Shown here piece after piece: positions 50,559 to 63,827 of a stretch of DNA of 64,000 nt. The notes beneath the pieces are model-generated. The model was given only the letters and a program-made list of their open reading frames with translations, ran no database searches and had not been told where the DNA came from. Positions within the stretch are counted from its first letter, which is position 1; every line of letters begins with the position of its first letter. Origin of the DNA: Anoplolepis gracilipes (taxonomy: Eukaryota > Arthropoda > Insecta > Hymenoptera > Formicidae); contig NC_132984.1 in the NCBI RefSeq assembly GCF_047496725.1, positions 692,501 through 756,500 on the forward strand. The letters are read 5' to 3'. The position numbers and the translations under genes are program-made.

Positions 50559-51367
50559 CGCGCCTTGGAACGAGGAAGAATTTTTAAGAAAGAATCACAG
50601 CGACACGACGCGACTTACAGTTTACGAACGGCGACTGCGCGCTTGGCGTCTCGTCTCAAGTTCAGCAAGATCTTGAGTAACTACGTAAAGAGACGCGTAA
50701 CTCTGGACGGCATAACAAGATCTAGATCTAACGTATTTTAGCGTTTTACATAATTATTTAAAGGAACTAATATTTAAAAATACAGTATATACTCTATTTT
50801 GTTGAGATATTTGTAAAGAACGACTTAAAATACTGCCATATAACATAGACTGCGTTATAGACGCGTACGCACACGCGTCATTTGTTTACAAAATTGTAAT
50901 GTTATATTTTATCGCAATCGTGGTTTAAGGAAAACAGGTTAGTTAGGCTAATTTTAATGTTCAAGTGCCTTTTAATATCACGACCGACGGTGTGCTTATA
51001 ATCGACGATTCAGTTACCTTTGCATTTTTTACGTTATACGTACAGATATACAGAGTGTAAACTTAATATGCGATAACATAATTTGGGAATGGATCTATAG
51101 GATCCATAGGAAATAAGTAGTAGGACAAAGTTTGTATAGATGTATGATTTATTCTATATCATTTCTCATTCAAAACCGCGTCCTTTTTTTTGGAACGCAT
51201 TTGTTATGTTGTTTACATACTGAAATTAAATTTATCGCTTCAAAGATAAAGATTAGAAAATTACAAATAGGTTTCGATATTTTCTTCAAAAGGCAGCAAT
51301 CTGAAATGAGTCATAAGATTATATTTGAGTCATCAGTCAACAACGTGAAATATAATTGATAATATTC

Positions 51368-51415
<48 letters not shown>

Positions 51416-52560
51416 GAATATTATCAATTATAATATTTCACGTTGTTGACTGATGACTCAAATATAATCTTATGACTCATTTCAGATTGCTGCCTTTTAT
51501 ATATATATATACACACACATATATATTTATAAAATGCAGAGCAGCTTATATCAAGAATTATTAGATAGGCTGTATAACTCGGAAATGAAACGAAATATTA
51601 TATATCGGATCTATTCCTGAAATATATCGCGCACATATTACGTTACATCTCTTGTGTATAAATAAAAAAGCGTTCTTTTTTCCGGATAAAAATGAATGAC
51701 TGTCGAAGATATATCTTTTAGTGCAATTTACATGAGGGTATACTTCATGCGAAAAAAATCGACAATGCATTTATCTGTGAATCTTCTATCCTGTAATCTA
51801 ATCGTTTTATTGATCGATTTCTTTTTTTATTTTCTTTTCGCGTGACTAAAGAGACTCGAAAGTGTTTATAGGAAATTTGTATAAATGTATAAAGTACTGC
51901 CTGCGACCCGGATATAGACATAAGTTTTAACTCCGTGTTTTAATGATGGTGCGAAGATGGTAACTACACAATTATGTCTCGCATATTTCGTAAATATATA
52001 TATTATAATAGAGATATATAAATATGTGTAACCAAAAGAGTGTTATATAATCGGTTATTTCTAATGCAAGAGTGCACGAAAAATGCGAAGAGTCAGAAAT
52101 ATATAAAATATAAATAATTCTGAAAGTAAACAAGTCGCGTGTCCGATCGCACACGAATCATCTATTTTATTCTTCTCGATTCGTGAATCTCACGAAGCAC
52201 ATCTATCCCGAAAGATATAAGTATAATAGTATGGTGTAATCACACCGTAAAAAGGAGATTAAACGACAGCGTGATATCTGAATGGTTGGAATTTTTTCTT
52301 TTGACACTTTTACAGCTGTAACCACGTCATTATTAATCGCATTATCTGTCTTTTCGTTTTATACTAGCTCGACTCTAATGTGAGTTAATTTTTATTGTAA
52401 TCGACTACTCCACGTGCGATTGTTCGCAAACTCGATAGACTATATATAGATTATAAGCTCTAGGCGAGGACTAATAAAGATGATGTGTTAGTAAACGCTG
52501 CTATTTCGTCATACCTTGCGTATCACCCAGAGTGCCAGAGATTATTTTGTAAAAATCGAT
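50559..52560 (+). other. Integrin 3' flank, probable 3' UTR
   Basis: Non-coding sequence after the integrin stop. It contains the palindrome at 51288-51498. An AATAAAG near 52470 is a possible distal polyadenylation signal, which would put the palindrome in the transcript. UTR length is unknown. Confidence 0.4.
51288..51498. repeat. 211-bp near-perfect palindrome with (TA)n core
   Basis: AAAAGGCAGCAATCTGAAAT at the left end is exactly the inverse of the right end. The arms (about 83 and 88 bp) agree throughout except for a 3-base difference (AAATATAATTG versus AAATATTATAATTG), and they meet in a (TA)n run of about 40 bases. Confidence 0.95.
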
Positions 52561-52907
52561 GGTAGGGAAGGGAAAGGGGACGCTTGAGAAAAATAGGTTT
52601 ACCAGAAAGTTTTACGACATATAATATTGTTTTGACGTGTATCACGCGATAATGTGTTTACGTATGTCATGTTGTCGCATAGATGCATCGGTAGAAGGGA
52701 AAGAGGGAAAAATATAGAGATAGAGAGAAAGAGAGAGATAAAAATATAAATTATCTCATGCGTCTTCTTCCTTCTTTTATAGATTATTAATATCAAGGTT
52801 TTCGTGAAATGTTCTTAATTTTTTCTTTCGAAATTAAATTATGAGGTGAAGTCATTAATGTTTTTTTTTATCGTGCAACAAATATCAATACGAGTTGAAG
52901 CAGGCAA

Positions 52908-52959
<52 letters not shown>

Positions 52960-53485
52960 GTTTTAAAATTCAGAAATTTAAAATAAAATAAAAAAGATAA
53001 TGAACCGTAATATTGAAAATATTTTGATTAAAATGTGTTCTTTCTATATGTCAACAAGGAGAGATATATTAAGTTTCCTGTTTTTTCCTCATGTGACTCA
53101 TTTATTATTCTATTTACTCTAGCAAATACTACGTATGATTTACTAATGCAAACAATAGACCGCGAGCAAAGAATTTCTATATATAAGGAAAGCGTACATT
53201 TTATCTTTTTCTGATTAGATTAATGAAAAAAGATGGAGAGAGGAATTATAAAAGTATTCGAAAAATTGTATAAATAAAAAGCCGTGCGTACAAAAGATTT
53301 AAAGATGACAATGAAATATTTTTGAAAAAATGTCAATAAAATAACGGGCCATTTTATGGAGAATTCCATTCTATAAAGACCATTGTCATGAAATAACAGA
53401 AAAATAAGCCATTGGCAATCGCGACAAAAGGGGTAGTTTCTAAAGATATTCTAAAGTACGAAAAAAATAATGAAAAAATTCTGCT

Positions 53486-53520
<35 letters not shown>

Positions 53521-54600
53521 GTAAAAAAGGAAAGGAAGATTTAGCGAAAATCGCAACGAAAAGAGCAAGTGGTAAAATCGGGATAGAACGACGTGGTATC
53601 CTAAAGATTTCTCCGAAATGTCACATGAATCGAAACAAAAATTTTTTTTTTTTTCTTTTGCAACTTTTGACGTCTGCAATCTATATATTTTGAAAATGCG
53701 CTAAAAAACTTGTCGCATTAAAAATTGGAACGTCTCTCGTGAAAAGGAGACCGGATGGCAACACAAACTGGTTTATCAAAGTTTCGAAACATTCTCAACT
53801 ATCTTTTACCGACAAGCTTATAATAAAAAAAAAACACAGGCAAAACTCGAGAATTGAAAATAATAATAATCGAGAGGCGATCTAATAATATCCGAGTAAA
53901 ACGGGTATACTTTCCTCGTAAAAATTTCTGATAAAAAGCAAAGGACTTATCCTTCCTTGTTAAATTTTCCCATATGTATTTTCCAACGATCTATCTTTAT
54001 TTTATTTTTTTTTTTTTTTTTTATGACTCGCATACTCTTTCTGTCTTTAAACTGTTTTGTAAACACGCACGGATTTGCATAGCGTTGCAACGTAGCGAAG
54101 GAAAATGCGCATTGCCTAGCTTGGGAATTAATTAACAATTATAATCGGGGACCTAATCACTCGGCAAGGCAAATAATAATGAAAGGAAGTGAAAAAAAAG
54201 AAAACATTACTTACAGAGATTCATTAATAAAAGAGACTTATCGTCGAAAAAATCCTCATCAAATCCAGAAACTATTCCCACAGCACAGATAGAGTTCATT
54301 TATTTTAACAGCATCGCGTATGAATTAAATCTCTTCACTTTCATTACAAATTACAGACACAACATTTACTGTAAAAACACGCGGTAAACAAAAAAAAAAA
54401 AAAGACAAAGCCTTTCATATATATATATATATATATATATACGCATATATATAATTTTCGGAGAGATTCTCTGAAATTTCGACGACTCTCCGATCGGACA
54501 AGGCAGAAGAAAAGCGAATCATTCATTGAATACACATTCATTAAAAAGAATCCAATCTTTGGAGGGGGATTTCGCGCTTTTATCGCGATCTTTTCGTCTC
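52561..54600. other. AT-rich intergenic DNA between integrin and RETREG
   Basis: Contains a (CT)n tract at 52912-52957, a poly-A run of about 30 at 53488-53518 and a (TA)n at 54419-54441. No gene seen; small ORFs are low complexity. Confidence 0.6.
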
Positions 54601-55639
54601 ATACATTTTGCGCGCATCTCTCCTTTCAGCGCGTCGCGACGATAAGCGCGACTCGCGTGCGCGTTGACATCATCGTCACGTGTTTGTATACACACGGCGC
54701 GCGAGGTAGCTAGATAGGTGGGGATGGAGGGGGAAGACCGAGAGTGGTACGTCACATGACGCAGGGGGCACGTATATATATATATCTAATATATATGTAT
54801 ATATATATATATGTGTGGGTGTGTGTGTTTGTGTGGTACGACGAAATAATACTAGACCGCGTGTATGTATACGTCAATCGGCCTCCATCGCGCGCGCGTC
54901 ATCGTCAGGTCGTGTAGAACGAACGGCGTAGTACAAGGCGCGTCTTGGATTCATCTTTTCGGCCTAGAGTCGTGGAATTTCTTTTTTTTAAAGAGTGCCC
55001 GTTACTTAAAGCCAAGAAGGAAATATACTTTGTTTATGTAGGCGCGCGCGCGCGCGCGCGTGTGTGTGTATGTGTGTGTGGGTGGGTGCGCGTAGAATCG
55101 TTGAATGACAGATTAGCTAAGCGTTACGATAAAGGTGTACCTTGCTTACCTGCTTTTATTCGACGGGGGTGTACAACAGCTGTCCCAAACTGTGTCTCGC
55201 TCTTTTTCTTCCCCACTCCCCCCCTCCCTCTCTCCCTCCCTCTCCCTTCGAGGGCCGCGCGGCAGCTGAGGAAGACCCTCGTCGAGTCTCCCGTCTCTCG
55301 CATTCGTCGTCGCGTCGCGCTCGTCCTCGGTCGTGTGTCCAGCGCTATTAATACACACGGTATACGTCTTATACGACGCGCAGTTGTCGTCCGATTCGCG
55401 GGTGGACGGGGAGGCGTTTTACCATGCTCGGCGAGTAGTGTCTACGACGACTAGTCGATCCGGAGGACGAGAAGGACGACGAGGAAGAGGAGAAGGTGGT
55501 GGTGGAGGAGGAGGAGGAGGAGGAGAAGAAGTAGCAGCAGCAGCGCGTTGTCGCTGGTACATGCTGGACGACTATCGACGTCGCCGTCACCAGCACCACC
55601 ATCACCACCATCGCCGCCGCCGTCGTCGACGACCGGGTC
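54600..55639 (+). promoter_or_regulatory. CpG-rich promoter and 5' UTR of RETREG
   Basis: The GC content rises sharply, with (CG)n-(TG)n at 55043-55082, a pyrimidine stretch at 55200-55250 and a (GGA)n-like stretch at 55495-55530. A TAG near 55531 closes the RETREG frame upstream of the chosen ATG. An upstream ATG at 55561 starts a 52-codon reading frame that overlaps the main start out of frame. Confidence 0.5.
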
Positions 55640-56413
55640 ATGGATCGTATACTGCCCATGTTCTCGCGCCGGGTCATGGAGTGTCGCGCGTGGAACGTAG
55701 TCGCCCGGGTGTATAGACGGGCGAGGACGGGACGCGACGTCGACGGCAATCACGACAAGCCGCAGTCGTCGCCGTCTACGTCGTCCTCGTCGTCGTCGTC
55801 CCGCGGAGAAGCGTCCTCGTCACCCGGACGGGATCGTCCGTGCAGCAACGAGACCTGCCGGTACTTCCTTGCCGTGGAGAAGACGCTGCTCTGGGAGGAC
55901 TTTACATTCTTCGTCAACATCTACCTGATCATCGCGCTCAGCGTGGCAATCTGGTGAGACGACAAAACCGCGCGCGCGCTCACACACGAGGCTGCTCTCG
56001 TTCTCTCTCTCTCTCTCTCTCTCTCGCCTTCTCTTCCCTTCATTGTGTCTCTTTGATCCTCCCTCTCTGACTCTCCGCGAATTTCGTGGAAATTTTTCGC
56101 ACGTTCGGGCAGACCAGATGGATATCTAAAGAAAAAAAAAAAAAAAAAAAAAAAATACTGCCTATTAATCGTCTCGTTTATAGGATCGAATTAATCTGCG
56201 CGGAGAACAAAGAAAAAGAAAAAAAATGCGCACCTTTCTCCCTTTTTTTTTTTCTTTTTTCTTTTCCCCGAAGGCTTTTCGAAGTGTCTCTCTCTCTCTC
56301 TCTCTTTCTCTCCTCTGTCTGTCTCTTTCAAACTTTGCCAATTACGTCATGACAAGCGATCGCCTTTGTTCCTCACGTTTAAAGAACTCCGCATTTAAAG
56401 GAATCCCCCCCCC

Positions 56414-56449
<36 letters not shown>

Positions 56450-56838
56450 ATCACGCTTCGCATCTTTTCGATCGCGATATCATCTCCGCATAAGCATGTT
56501 CTTATCGCGAATGCAACTCGGTTATTGCGCTATGTTGCACGTTATTATGCTGCTGCGTCTTTCCGATTTCACGCGAGTGTTTTTTGCTCGACTCGCCGCG
56601 CCTCCCGGCCATCCGTGACGTCATATCACGCCGCTGTTACAGCTGTTTTACGTTTTGTGTGCACGGAGAGTAACTTCGCCTTCTAGGTCAAGGCTCCGGA
56701 ACGGGAGTCGCTTGTGGGGATTACATCGCCGAGGTGATGCACATGTATGTACATATATATGTATACACGCGTTACATGTACATGTAAACGCGCGTGCATA
56801 TAGATAATATATATATGTATTTACAATTAGTCTTTTTC

Positions 56839-56870
<32 letters not shown>

Positions 56871-57392
56871 GAATGCGCTGTCTCATACGCTCGTGATTAT
56901 CTGGATTTCTTTGCCGATGAAAAATCTCGCTGTGATAAGATAATTCTTATGCGTTTGCTTTGTTAATTCGCGCGCGCGTGCACTTCCGATACGCACCGCA
57001 CGTTGTCCTCCGTACGAGATTCGTGCTCGCACGTGTTCCTTGCTTCTCGCAAGTGTCCTTGTGCCAAATCGATGTCGATCCGGCGATTTTTAGTTCGTCG
57101 AGATTTTATTTCAAATATATACGATTGAAATTCATAGCTGAATGTTTATTTTAAATCTATTTTATTTTGTCTATGTGATTTTAGTTAGAATACTTTCTTT
57201 AAATTTTTTAAAATTTTTCTTATGTAAGTTTTCGAAAAAAAAAAAAAAAAAAAAAAAAACTTAAAATACTTATATATTTTTATCGTTTATATTTTATATC
57301 ATATATATTTGTATATTTTATTATAAAATATTCATATAAATTATAAATATATTATATATATTTTTATAATAATTTATATTAATATTATATAA

Positions 57393-57434
<42 letters not shown>

Positions 57435-60025
57435 TATGTACGCTATAGATTATATAAAAATATTATATAAGGCTTCTTTCACCCTATCCTCTATTTCTAA
57501 TCGGCATTTTGCGAAGGCGAGATTGATATTTTTTTTCTTCTGTAAAACTCTCGAAATTTCTCTGCAAAGAAAAGATCTCAAAATTTATGATTATAGTTTT
57601 TGTAAAACTTACGACACGTTTATGCCTGTTGCAGGATTTATGGTGTGCTTGGAGTACCGACAGCACGGATACCCTTCAGAATTCTCACCATTTTTTTTAT
57701 TATACAATTAATGATTGCCTTCAAATTCATGGATACCTTGGCTCCTGCAGAGTAAGTTATCGAATATAATTTTCACGCAAATTAAAAAGAAACGCACAAG
57801 TATGCTCTCTTTTAATAGTTATCAACTATTTTATAATCAAATTTATGTACATATAATAGATATATTATGCACGGTGATTCATACAAATAACCGATATTAA
57901 TTTGCAAAAATTGGATATATTAAAAAATTTTTATAAAAAAAAAATATTTAACACGGAAGATAAAGGCATTAAAAGGATTTCAAACACAATTTAGTTTTTT
58001 TTTTTTTTTTTTGTGGAATTGCTTTTTTATATATAAATTGATTCCTCGTAATATTCTGCAAAAAAAATTATAAGAATAGTGACCAAAGATTGAATAATGA
58101 ACAAGGTATTCTATACGCAAAAGTATGAATTTGCAACGAGCCGTTACATATTTTTTTTCTTTTTTTTCATATAACTATGTGTTTCCCTCTCATTATTTTG
58201 CGCATAAAAGAAGCAAGATAATAAAAAAATATTTTACGAGAGGTTTTATCATTTATATGAAATTTATGTTAAATTAAAGTATAAAATACTCGTAAACTAC
58301 TCTATTTTTTGGCCATCATATCCTTATAAATGTTTATTCAGAATAATTTCATCACGAGAAATCAATTTATATTTTGATAAAACAAGGTAATTCGAATTTA
58401 AAAAAGGTAAATTGAAATCTTCTAAAGTCTCCATTTAAAAAAATCCATTTTCCATTATACAAAATCCCCCTTCGTATCAAATATTTTTTGTTTAAAAATT
58501 TTTTTTATATCTCCATATAACTTTACAAATATTTCGTCACTTTATATAAATCACCTTGTATAATAATTGTGCATAAACATTATTAACAAAAATCATTAAA
58601 AAAATTACTCCGGTTTTTCTTCGTATATAACAATAATCGATGACGATAAATAAAAATAATTATCTTAATTTTATAAATGCGTTTCAGAGAGCATCAAAGG
58701 GTATGCAGTAGTATTCACTGGCTGTGGAGAAGCCAGCAGCAATTGAGGAGTGAGCAACCAGGATTGGTAAGAATTGTCTTTCTTGGTATCAACTTTCTTC
58801 GCTATTGTAACATATAAGAGAAGGAGAATTTACAAAGAAGGAAGGATTGAAAATCTTAAATTATTTACGATCGCTTATTTTAGCATTGCGCCATCCTTTG
58901 CTTCGTGGCGTTCGGCCTATGGCTTTTCGGTCATGTCAACCCGTCAACCCACCTTTCACTATATTGGGGAGTCGTATTGGGTCCCCTAATTATGCGATTA
59001 CCTTTAAAACTGTCTGACAAATTATCGGAATACTTTAAGTCGCATAAAGGTAAGCATTTGGATTTTGCAAAAAAATAATTTCCCTCAAATTTCTATACAA
59101 GAGTTTTTAAAGATTAATTTACACAACAATTAGAGCAATAAATTAAGAAATTGGATTAATTTAATTGAAGAAATTTATTACAAAATTAAAAAAAAAATAA
59201 ATTTTTATTAATAGAAAAATTTTTAAATTTAATTTTTCCTTTTTATATTATTTTGCCCGCTAGGAGAACTTTGTTAAAATTTTTTATGACAAATCTTTGT
59301 CTTTTATAATCTCTCTCTCTCTCTCCCGTATTTTTGCTATAACATTTAAGATGATGTTCATATATTATATTTATATTATATTTTTTTCCAGAATGGGGAT
59401 GCGACAGCGAGATCGGAGACGAGTTCCTACCAGTGGTGACAGAAGCAAATCTTGAGGTGCTAAACCGAGTGGGGGATACGGGTGATCATTCACCGACACC
59501 AACAAGCGTATTGTCAGATACTCAAAACGGTAAACAGCGATAAACTCATTATTTATACACCTTAAGCATAAAATTTCTAGACATAATTTATAAAGGAACA
59601 ATCAATTTTATGTCATTCTATATTTCTCGCATATTTATCGTCCGCTATAATTAAAAATAACAATTAAATTTCGAATTAATAAATTCTACTTGGATTTCAT
59701 CTCGCCATTGTTTACAGATTCTTTTTATGATGAAGATTTCATAGAAGCTTTCCAAGAGAAGATATTAACTCTGACTCACTATGAGGAGGGAAGTACCGAC
59801 GGTGTGGAAATGTCAGAGTTGGAGCTCAGCGCTGGTGAGAATGACGCCGAGGGCGAAGATGATATAAAGTTTCAGACTGGTCACTTCGAGAAGAGCTCAT
59901 CTTCGTCCTCTGAAGAAGAGGCCTTTGATGCGAAAAAGATAATCGCGGTCAGCAGCGATGAGAGTAATGGCGACAGTGACTTTGAGATAATCGACAAGGA
60001 GGAAATAGTAAAGATGGAAATGTGA
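55640..60025 (+). CDS. RETREG: FAM134/RETREG-like reticulon-homology ER-phagy receptor
   Basis: Probable ER membrane protein that curves ER tubules and links them to autophagosomes. Exons: 55640-55953, 57635-57751, 58688-58766, 58884-59049, 59392-59529 and 59718-60025, all in phase, 373 aa. The N-terminus is poly-Ser rich. Residues about 80-220 hold paired hydrophobic hairpins (FVNIYLIIALSVAIW, ILTIFFIIQLMIAF, then CAILCFVAFGLWLFGHV and YWGVVLGPLIMRL), as in reticulon-homology domains. The C-terminal half is acidic and Ser-rich and ends with DSDFEIIDKEEI, which matches the LC3-interacting region of FAM134 proteins (aromatic, two residues, aliphatic, acidic flank). Start: the first in-frame ATG after the TAG near 55531. 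Other hairpin ER proteins are possible, but the LIR placement favours FAM134. Confidence 0.8.
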
Positions 60026-61330
60026 TGAAGATCGATCCGTATAAGAAAATAAAATGCTATTTCCGTGTGCGATTAAATAAAAATAAAAAATCCAAAAGAG
60101 AACAAATTAATCTTTATAATCGGCTACAAATGTGAAATTAATTTATCGAACAACGATAAATAATAATAAATTACTTTTTTTCACGATTATCTCGGTTAAG
60201 GATATGACGTTAAATCAGATAAGTGATTTTAGTTTAAGTGATAATTGTCTCTTGATATGTATTCGCGCGCGTACAAATTGATGATTCAAAGCGCGAGAAT
60301 CGAGAGAAAGAGAGAAATCGAAAATTTATTTATTTAAACAAAACAGTCGAGCCTTCTTATTCTTCGCTCTCTTCCTACTTTGCTTCATCGCTTCTCTTGT
60401 TCCATTCTATTTCACATTTGTAACTGAAATGAGGAAGCAGTTGAAATACAAAAAAAAACGTCAATACAGTGTACAATAAAAAAAGTAACGAAATAAAAAG
60501 GATAGAATAAGAAAACAGACAGTAAAGAATACGAGGACTTGACTGCAGATATGTATGTACAATACGAAACTATAGTATCGTATTTAATATCTTGGACTAT
60601 AAAATAGGCGTATGTACATTTGCAATGTAATAAATATGCACCTGTGTACAAACGTTTAAACCTAAAGAGTCAGAGTTCACGCTTTTTGACTTAATTGCGA
60701 TAATTAAGTCATGATGACGACGCTATGGGACAGTAAGGATACGAGAGATCAAATGAGAGACACGATCACTAGAGGCTGCACTCCGGGTAGCGCGAACAAA
60801 TGTTTTAGACGTGTAAGGATGTATTATATTGTAACATGTTGTCTGCGAGATGTGTAAAAAAAAAAAAGAAAAAAAAATGCGCAAGATACTGACGAGACGT
60901 TTGTCGAGTCTCGGACGCGTTTTTGTAGCCCGTTTATAATTGGTGTCTGTCGTCTTGTTCTTGTCTACGCATCTCTAATATTTGGAAATACACGATACTG
61001 AAAGTATACTGTTGTCATCGTGTATGTATTCTTCCTCGTGTATAGTCTAATATAAATCTTTTGATAATTTTAAAAGCAGAATAGTAGAAAAGATTCATCT
61101 ATCTCTATATATTCGCGAAACAACAATAAGAATTAGCATTAAAATAAATAGACATTTTAATTTACAAAAATATATTTGATAAAAAAATATTTTAAAATAT
61201 ATTTTAAATATTTATATTTTGTTTTTTTTAGTTTTTGGAAAAACTTGTATTATAATTAAAAATATTTCAAGAATATGTCATTGTACTTCTAACTTTACAA
61301 TATTTGGTATTAATTATGCTACTTATCCAC
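60026..61330. other. Convergent 3' regions of RETREG and TRMT10A
   Basis: The 1.3 kb between two stop codons on opposite strands. Several AATAAA-like hexamers occur soon after the RETREG stop (for example TTAAATAAAAATAAA near 60073). No gene or repeat family recognised. Confidence 0.55.
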
Positions 61331-63015
61331 TTACTTTGTACACGAGTGCTCTTCTAATTGTTTCTTCGATTCTATGCTATTTTCCAGTCTATTATCGCTT
61401 TCCTGCTTGCAAACGTCATTTGCATTGTTGACCGGCATTGTATTATTTGTATCAATTTTTACTGTACTATTTACATTGACTAGCATTGCACTATTTACAC
61501 CGACAGACATGGAATCTCGCGAGTCCTCTCCTTCGGATTTGACAGGAACGATTGGTTGAGCGTTTTTCCTCTCTGGTAACACTTTCAGGAACGCCTCTTG
61601 CCAAGTATTCCCCTCTGTGACTCTTAATAGTATCTCAAAAACTGGACAAGTTTATTTGTTGACAATGTAAATCTCAAGATATAGCTTGCATTGTGCTTGA
61701 ATTTTATTATAAACAATATATCTCTTTATTATAAACAATATCTCTTTACAGAATGTAATTCTCTTTAAAAATTTTTTTTCGTTGCAAAAGTAATCAGAGA
61801 GAAATTGGATATGCTCATAAAATTATATAAACAATCTGATAGTTGATTTAAAAAAATGTTTCTCAACACTTACCATGGTCAATAGTCAACACCTTCCTCG
61901 CCTTCATCCGCAGAAATTTATCCAGTGGCAATCGTCCATGTCTGACACCCGCGTCTGTCGCTAGCTTGTGGCATATACCCTACGTTTCAAACATTCGATA
62001 GAAAGATTCGCCAGGAGAGACAAGCTAACTAGATCTCACCTTATGCGCGTTGTGATCAACTAGGCCGCCTATGACATATACCCACTCATGATTGAGACGA
62101 TCTATCACGTTTTCCGATTCACTCGTGAGATACACGATTTTGTCTTTGGGGTAAACGTTTATATATGACTCGGTTTGGAAGTTCACCTGCAAACCATCGC
62201 AACAAATCTAAACACCTGTCAAATTACTTTTCAGTTATAGAAAGAAGTATCCATAAACAGTGATATTACACCACACGTACATCCCAGTGTTCATATCCGT
62301 TGTGCTTTTCCATGTCAGCTCGCGACCTGCCAGTAAAACTAGTAAGGGAGAACTGCATCGGCGCTGTTGCTCTTCTATTCAAGGTATAGCACCTTAGTAT
62401 CTGCTTCGTAAGCTTAGCGATATCCTTCTCGATCATTAATTCATCGAATGATAAGTCAATGGTTACCATCAGCTTGCAGGGACTAATCGCCATGGTGCTC
62501 TTCTTCAAAAATTTCCGCGATGGGCCTAGGCTCAAATTATTCGCGCGAGCGTAAGCCCGTTTCTCCCTCGCTTTAGCCCTCTCTCGCAATCTGCATTGAC
62601 AAACACATCGTTATGAGGTGAGATATAAAGCTTGTTGAATAAAAAAAGATCTCATATAAATTTTCTTCCTTATAAAAGAAAACTAGAAAAATTATTAAAA
62701 TGAGGAACCGTATGTAAATCCTTTTTGACAGTTGACATAAAAATTGCATAAAGATAGATGTAAGATTATATATAAATTTCTCTATTCGACAGAAAGATTT
62801 TTCAAAATACGTCGAAATTGTCACAATTGATAAAACTTCGAACGCGTTGCATACACAATCATGAGACTTTCTAACCTCTTTTCACCCTTTTGCTCCAGCC
62901 ATTTTTTCCTCTTTTCCATTCGCTTCAATTGACGTTTACTAATATTTGACGATAATTCGGGTAATGTATTCGCAACGACGGGCTTGTTCTCCTCCGTAGA
63001 ATACTCGTTGTCCAT
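61331..63015 (-). CDS. TRMT10A: tRNA (guanine-9-N1)-methyltransferase TRMT10A
   Basis: SPOUT-class enzyme that uses S-adenosylmethionine to methylate N1 of G9 in cytosolic or nuclear tRNAs. Exons 5' to 3': 63015-62876, 62590-62281, 62186-62040, 61979-61874 and 61641-61331; every junction keeps frame, 337 aa. The N-terminal basic helix (ISKRQLKRMEKRKKWLEQK) is typical of TRM10 proteins. The catalytic domain shows DLSFDELM, YLTSESENVIDRL, VYVIGGLVDHN and the conserved GVRHGRLPLDKFLRM followed by VLTIDHVFEILL. The C-terminal 80 residues are Asn/Ser-rich and acidic, without a known domain. Length and the lack of a mitochondrial presequence favour TRMT10A/B over TRMT10C. It shares its upstream region with the divergent gene at 63828. 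Confidence 0.93.
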
Positions 63016-63827
63016 GTTGTCGAATGTATTTCACTTTTCCCGGCGTAGTCACGTTGTATGTACATATGTCATACATGCAGGATTTTCCGACGCACGCGCA
63101 CTTGAAGCGCGCATGCGCCGGAAAAGCCTATTCGAGTAGGCCATAGATATAATAGTAAAGATAGATCCACTGTGAGTGGAAAATATCCGTTTGAGTGAAG
63201 AGGATTGCTTTGTCTTGATTGGTCAAATTTCAATCTTCAATTTACCGACCATATTGTGCCATTGAACTAACCGATTGTTTGAGCGACAAAAAGGATCACG
63301 TGACTAAAGATAAAGATATCAATTCGTCATTTTTGATCACGTGACCCATGACAGTTCAATGCGTTTGACTCTCTTACGAGCAATCTATGTTTATTATTAC
63401 ATCTATGACGTAGGTAGGTCCGTTATAACCTTTAAATTGAACGGGTACCGCCATGATACACACTGGCTCTTATCGAAAGGTGTAAAGCAATAAAATTGAA
63501 AGTGTCAAATAATCAGGCTCATCACCCGGTACAAAGGTCTCATGTGCCCAATTATTGACGTCACTCGTTATGGAATGGGATAAAAAATCGGTTATCGCGT
63601 CTCTCAGTTGGAATAGTTCGATGTAACCGTTGAGGAGAGAGCAAAGAGGGGTAGAAAGTCGTTCGTGGACTTTGAATCGCTGCTTTTTTTTTTTTTTTCA
63701 CCGAACATGTGAGCCTTCCTGGAGAATTTACATCACTTTACGATATATATATACATATAAATCCGCATATATAAATTAATATACATATACGTGTATATAT
63801 GTATGTATATATAGATGAATGTAAATA
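63016..63827. promoter_or_regulatory. Divergent promoter between TRMT10A and the 63.8-kb gene
   Basis: Contains a palindromic NRF1/erect-wing type site (GCGCATGCGC, 63109-63118) about 95 bases from the TRMT10A ATG, and two copies of GATCACGTGAC (63294-63304 and 63335-63345), each with a CACGTG E-box, exactly 41 bases apart. CACGTGAC boxes near start sites are typical of housekeeping insect promoters. The 3' part (63730-63820) is (TA)-rich. Confidence 0.5.

Noticed and set aside
55333..55753. Open frames through the GGA and CAC repeats
   Set aside because: Repeats in the RETREG 5' UTR and overlap with its first exon; only the ATG-initiated 55561 frame was kept, as a possible uORF.
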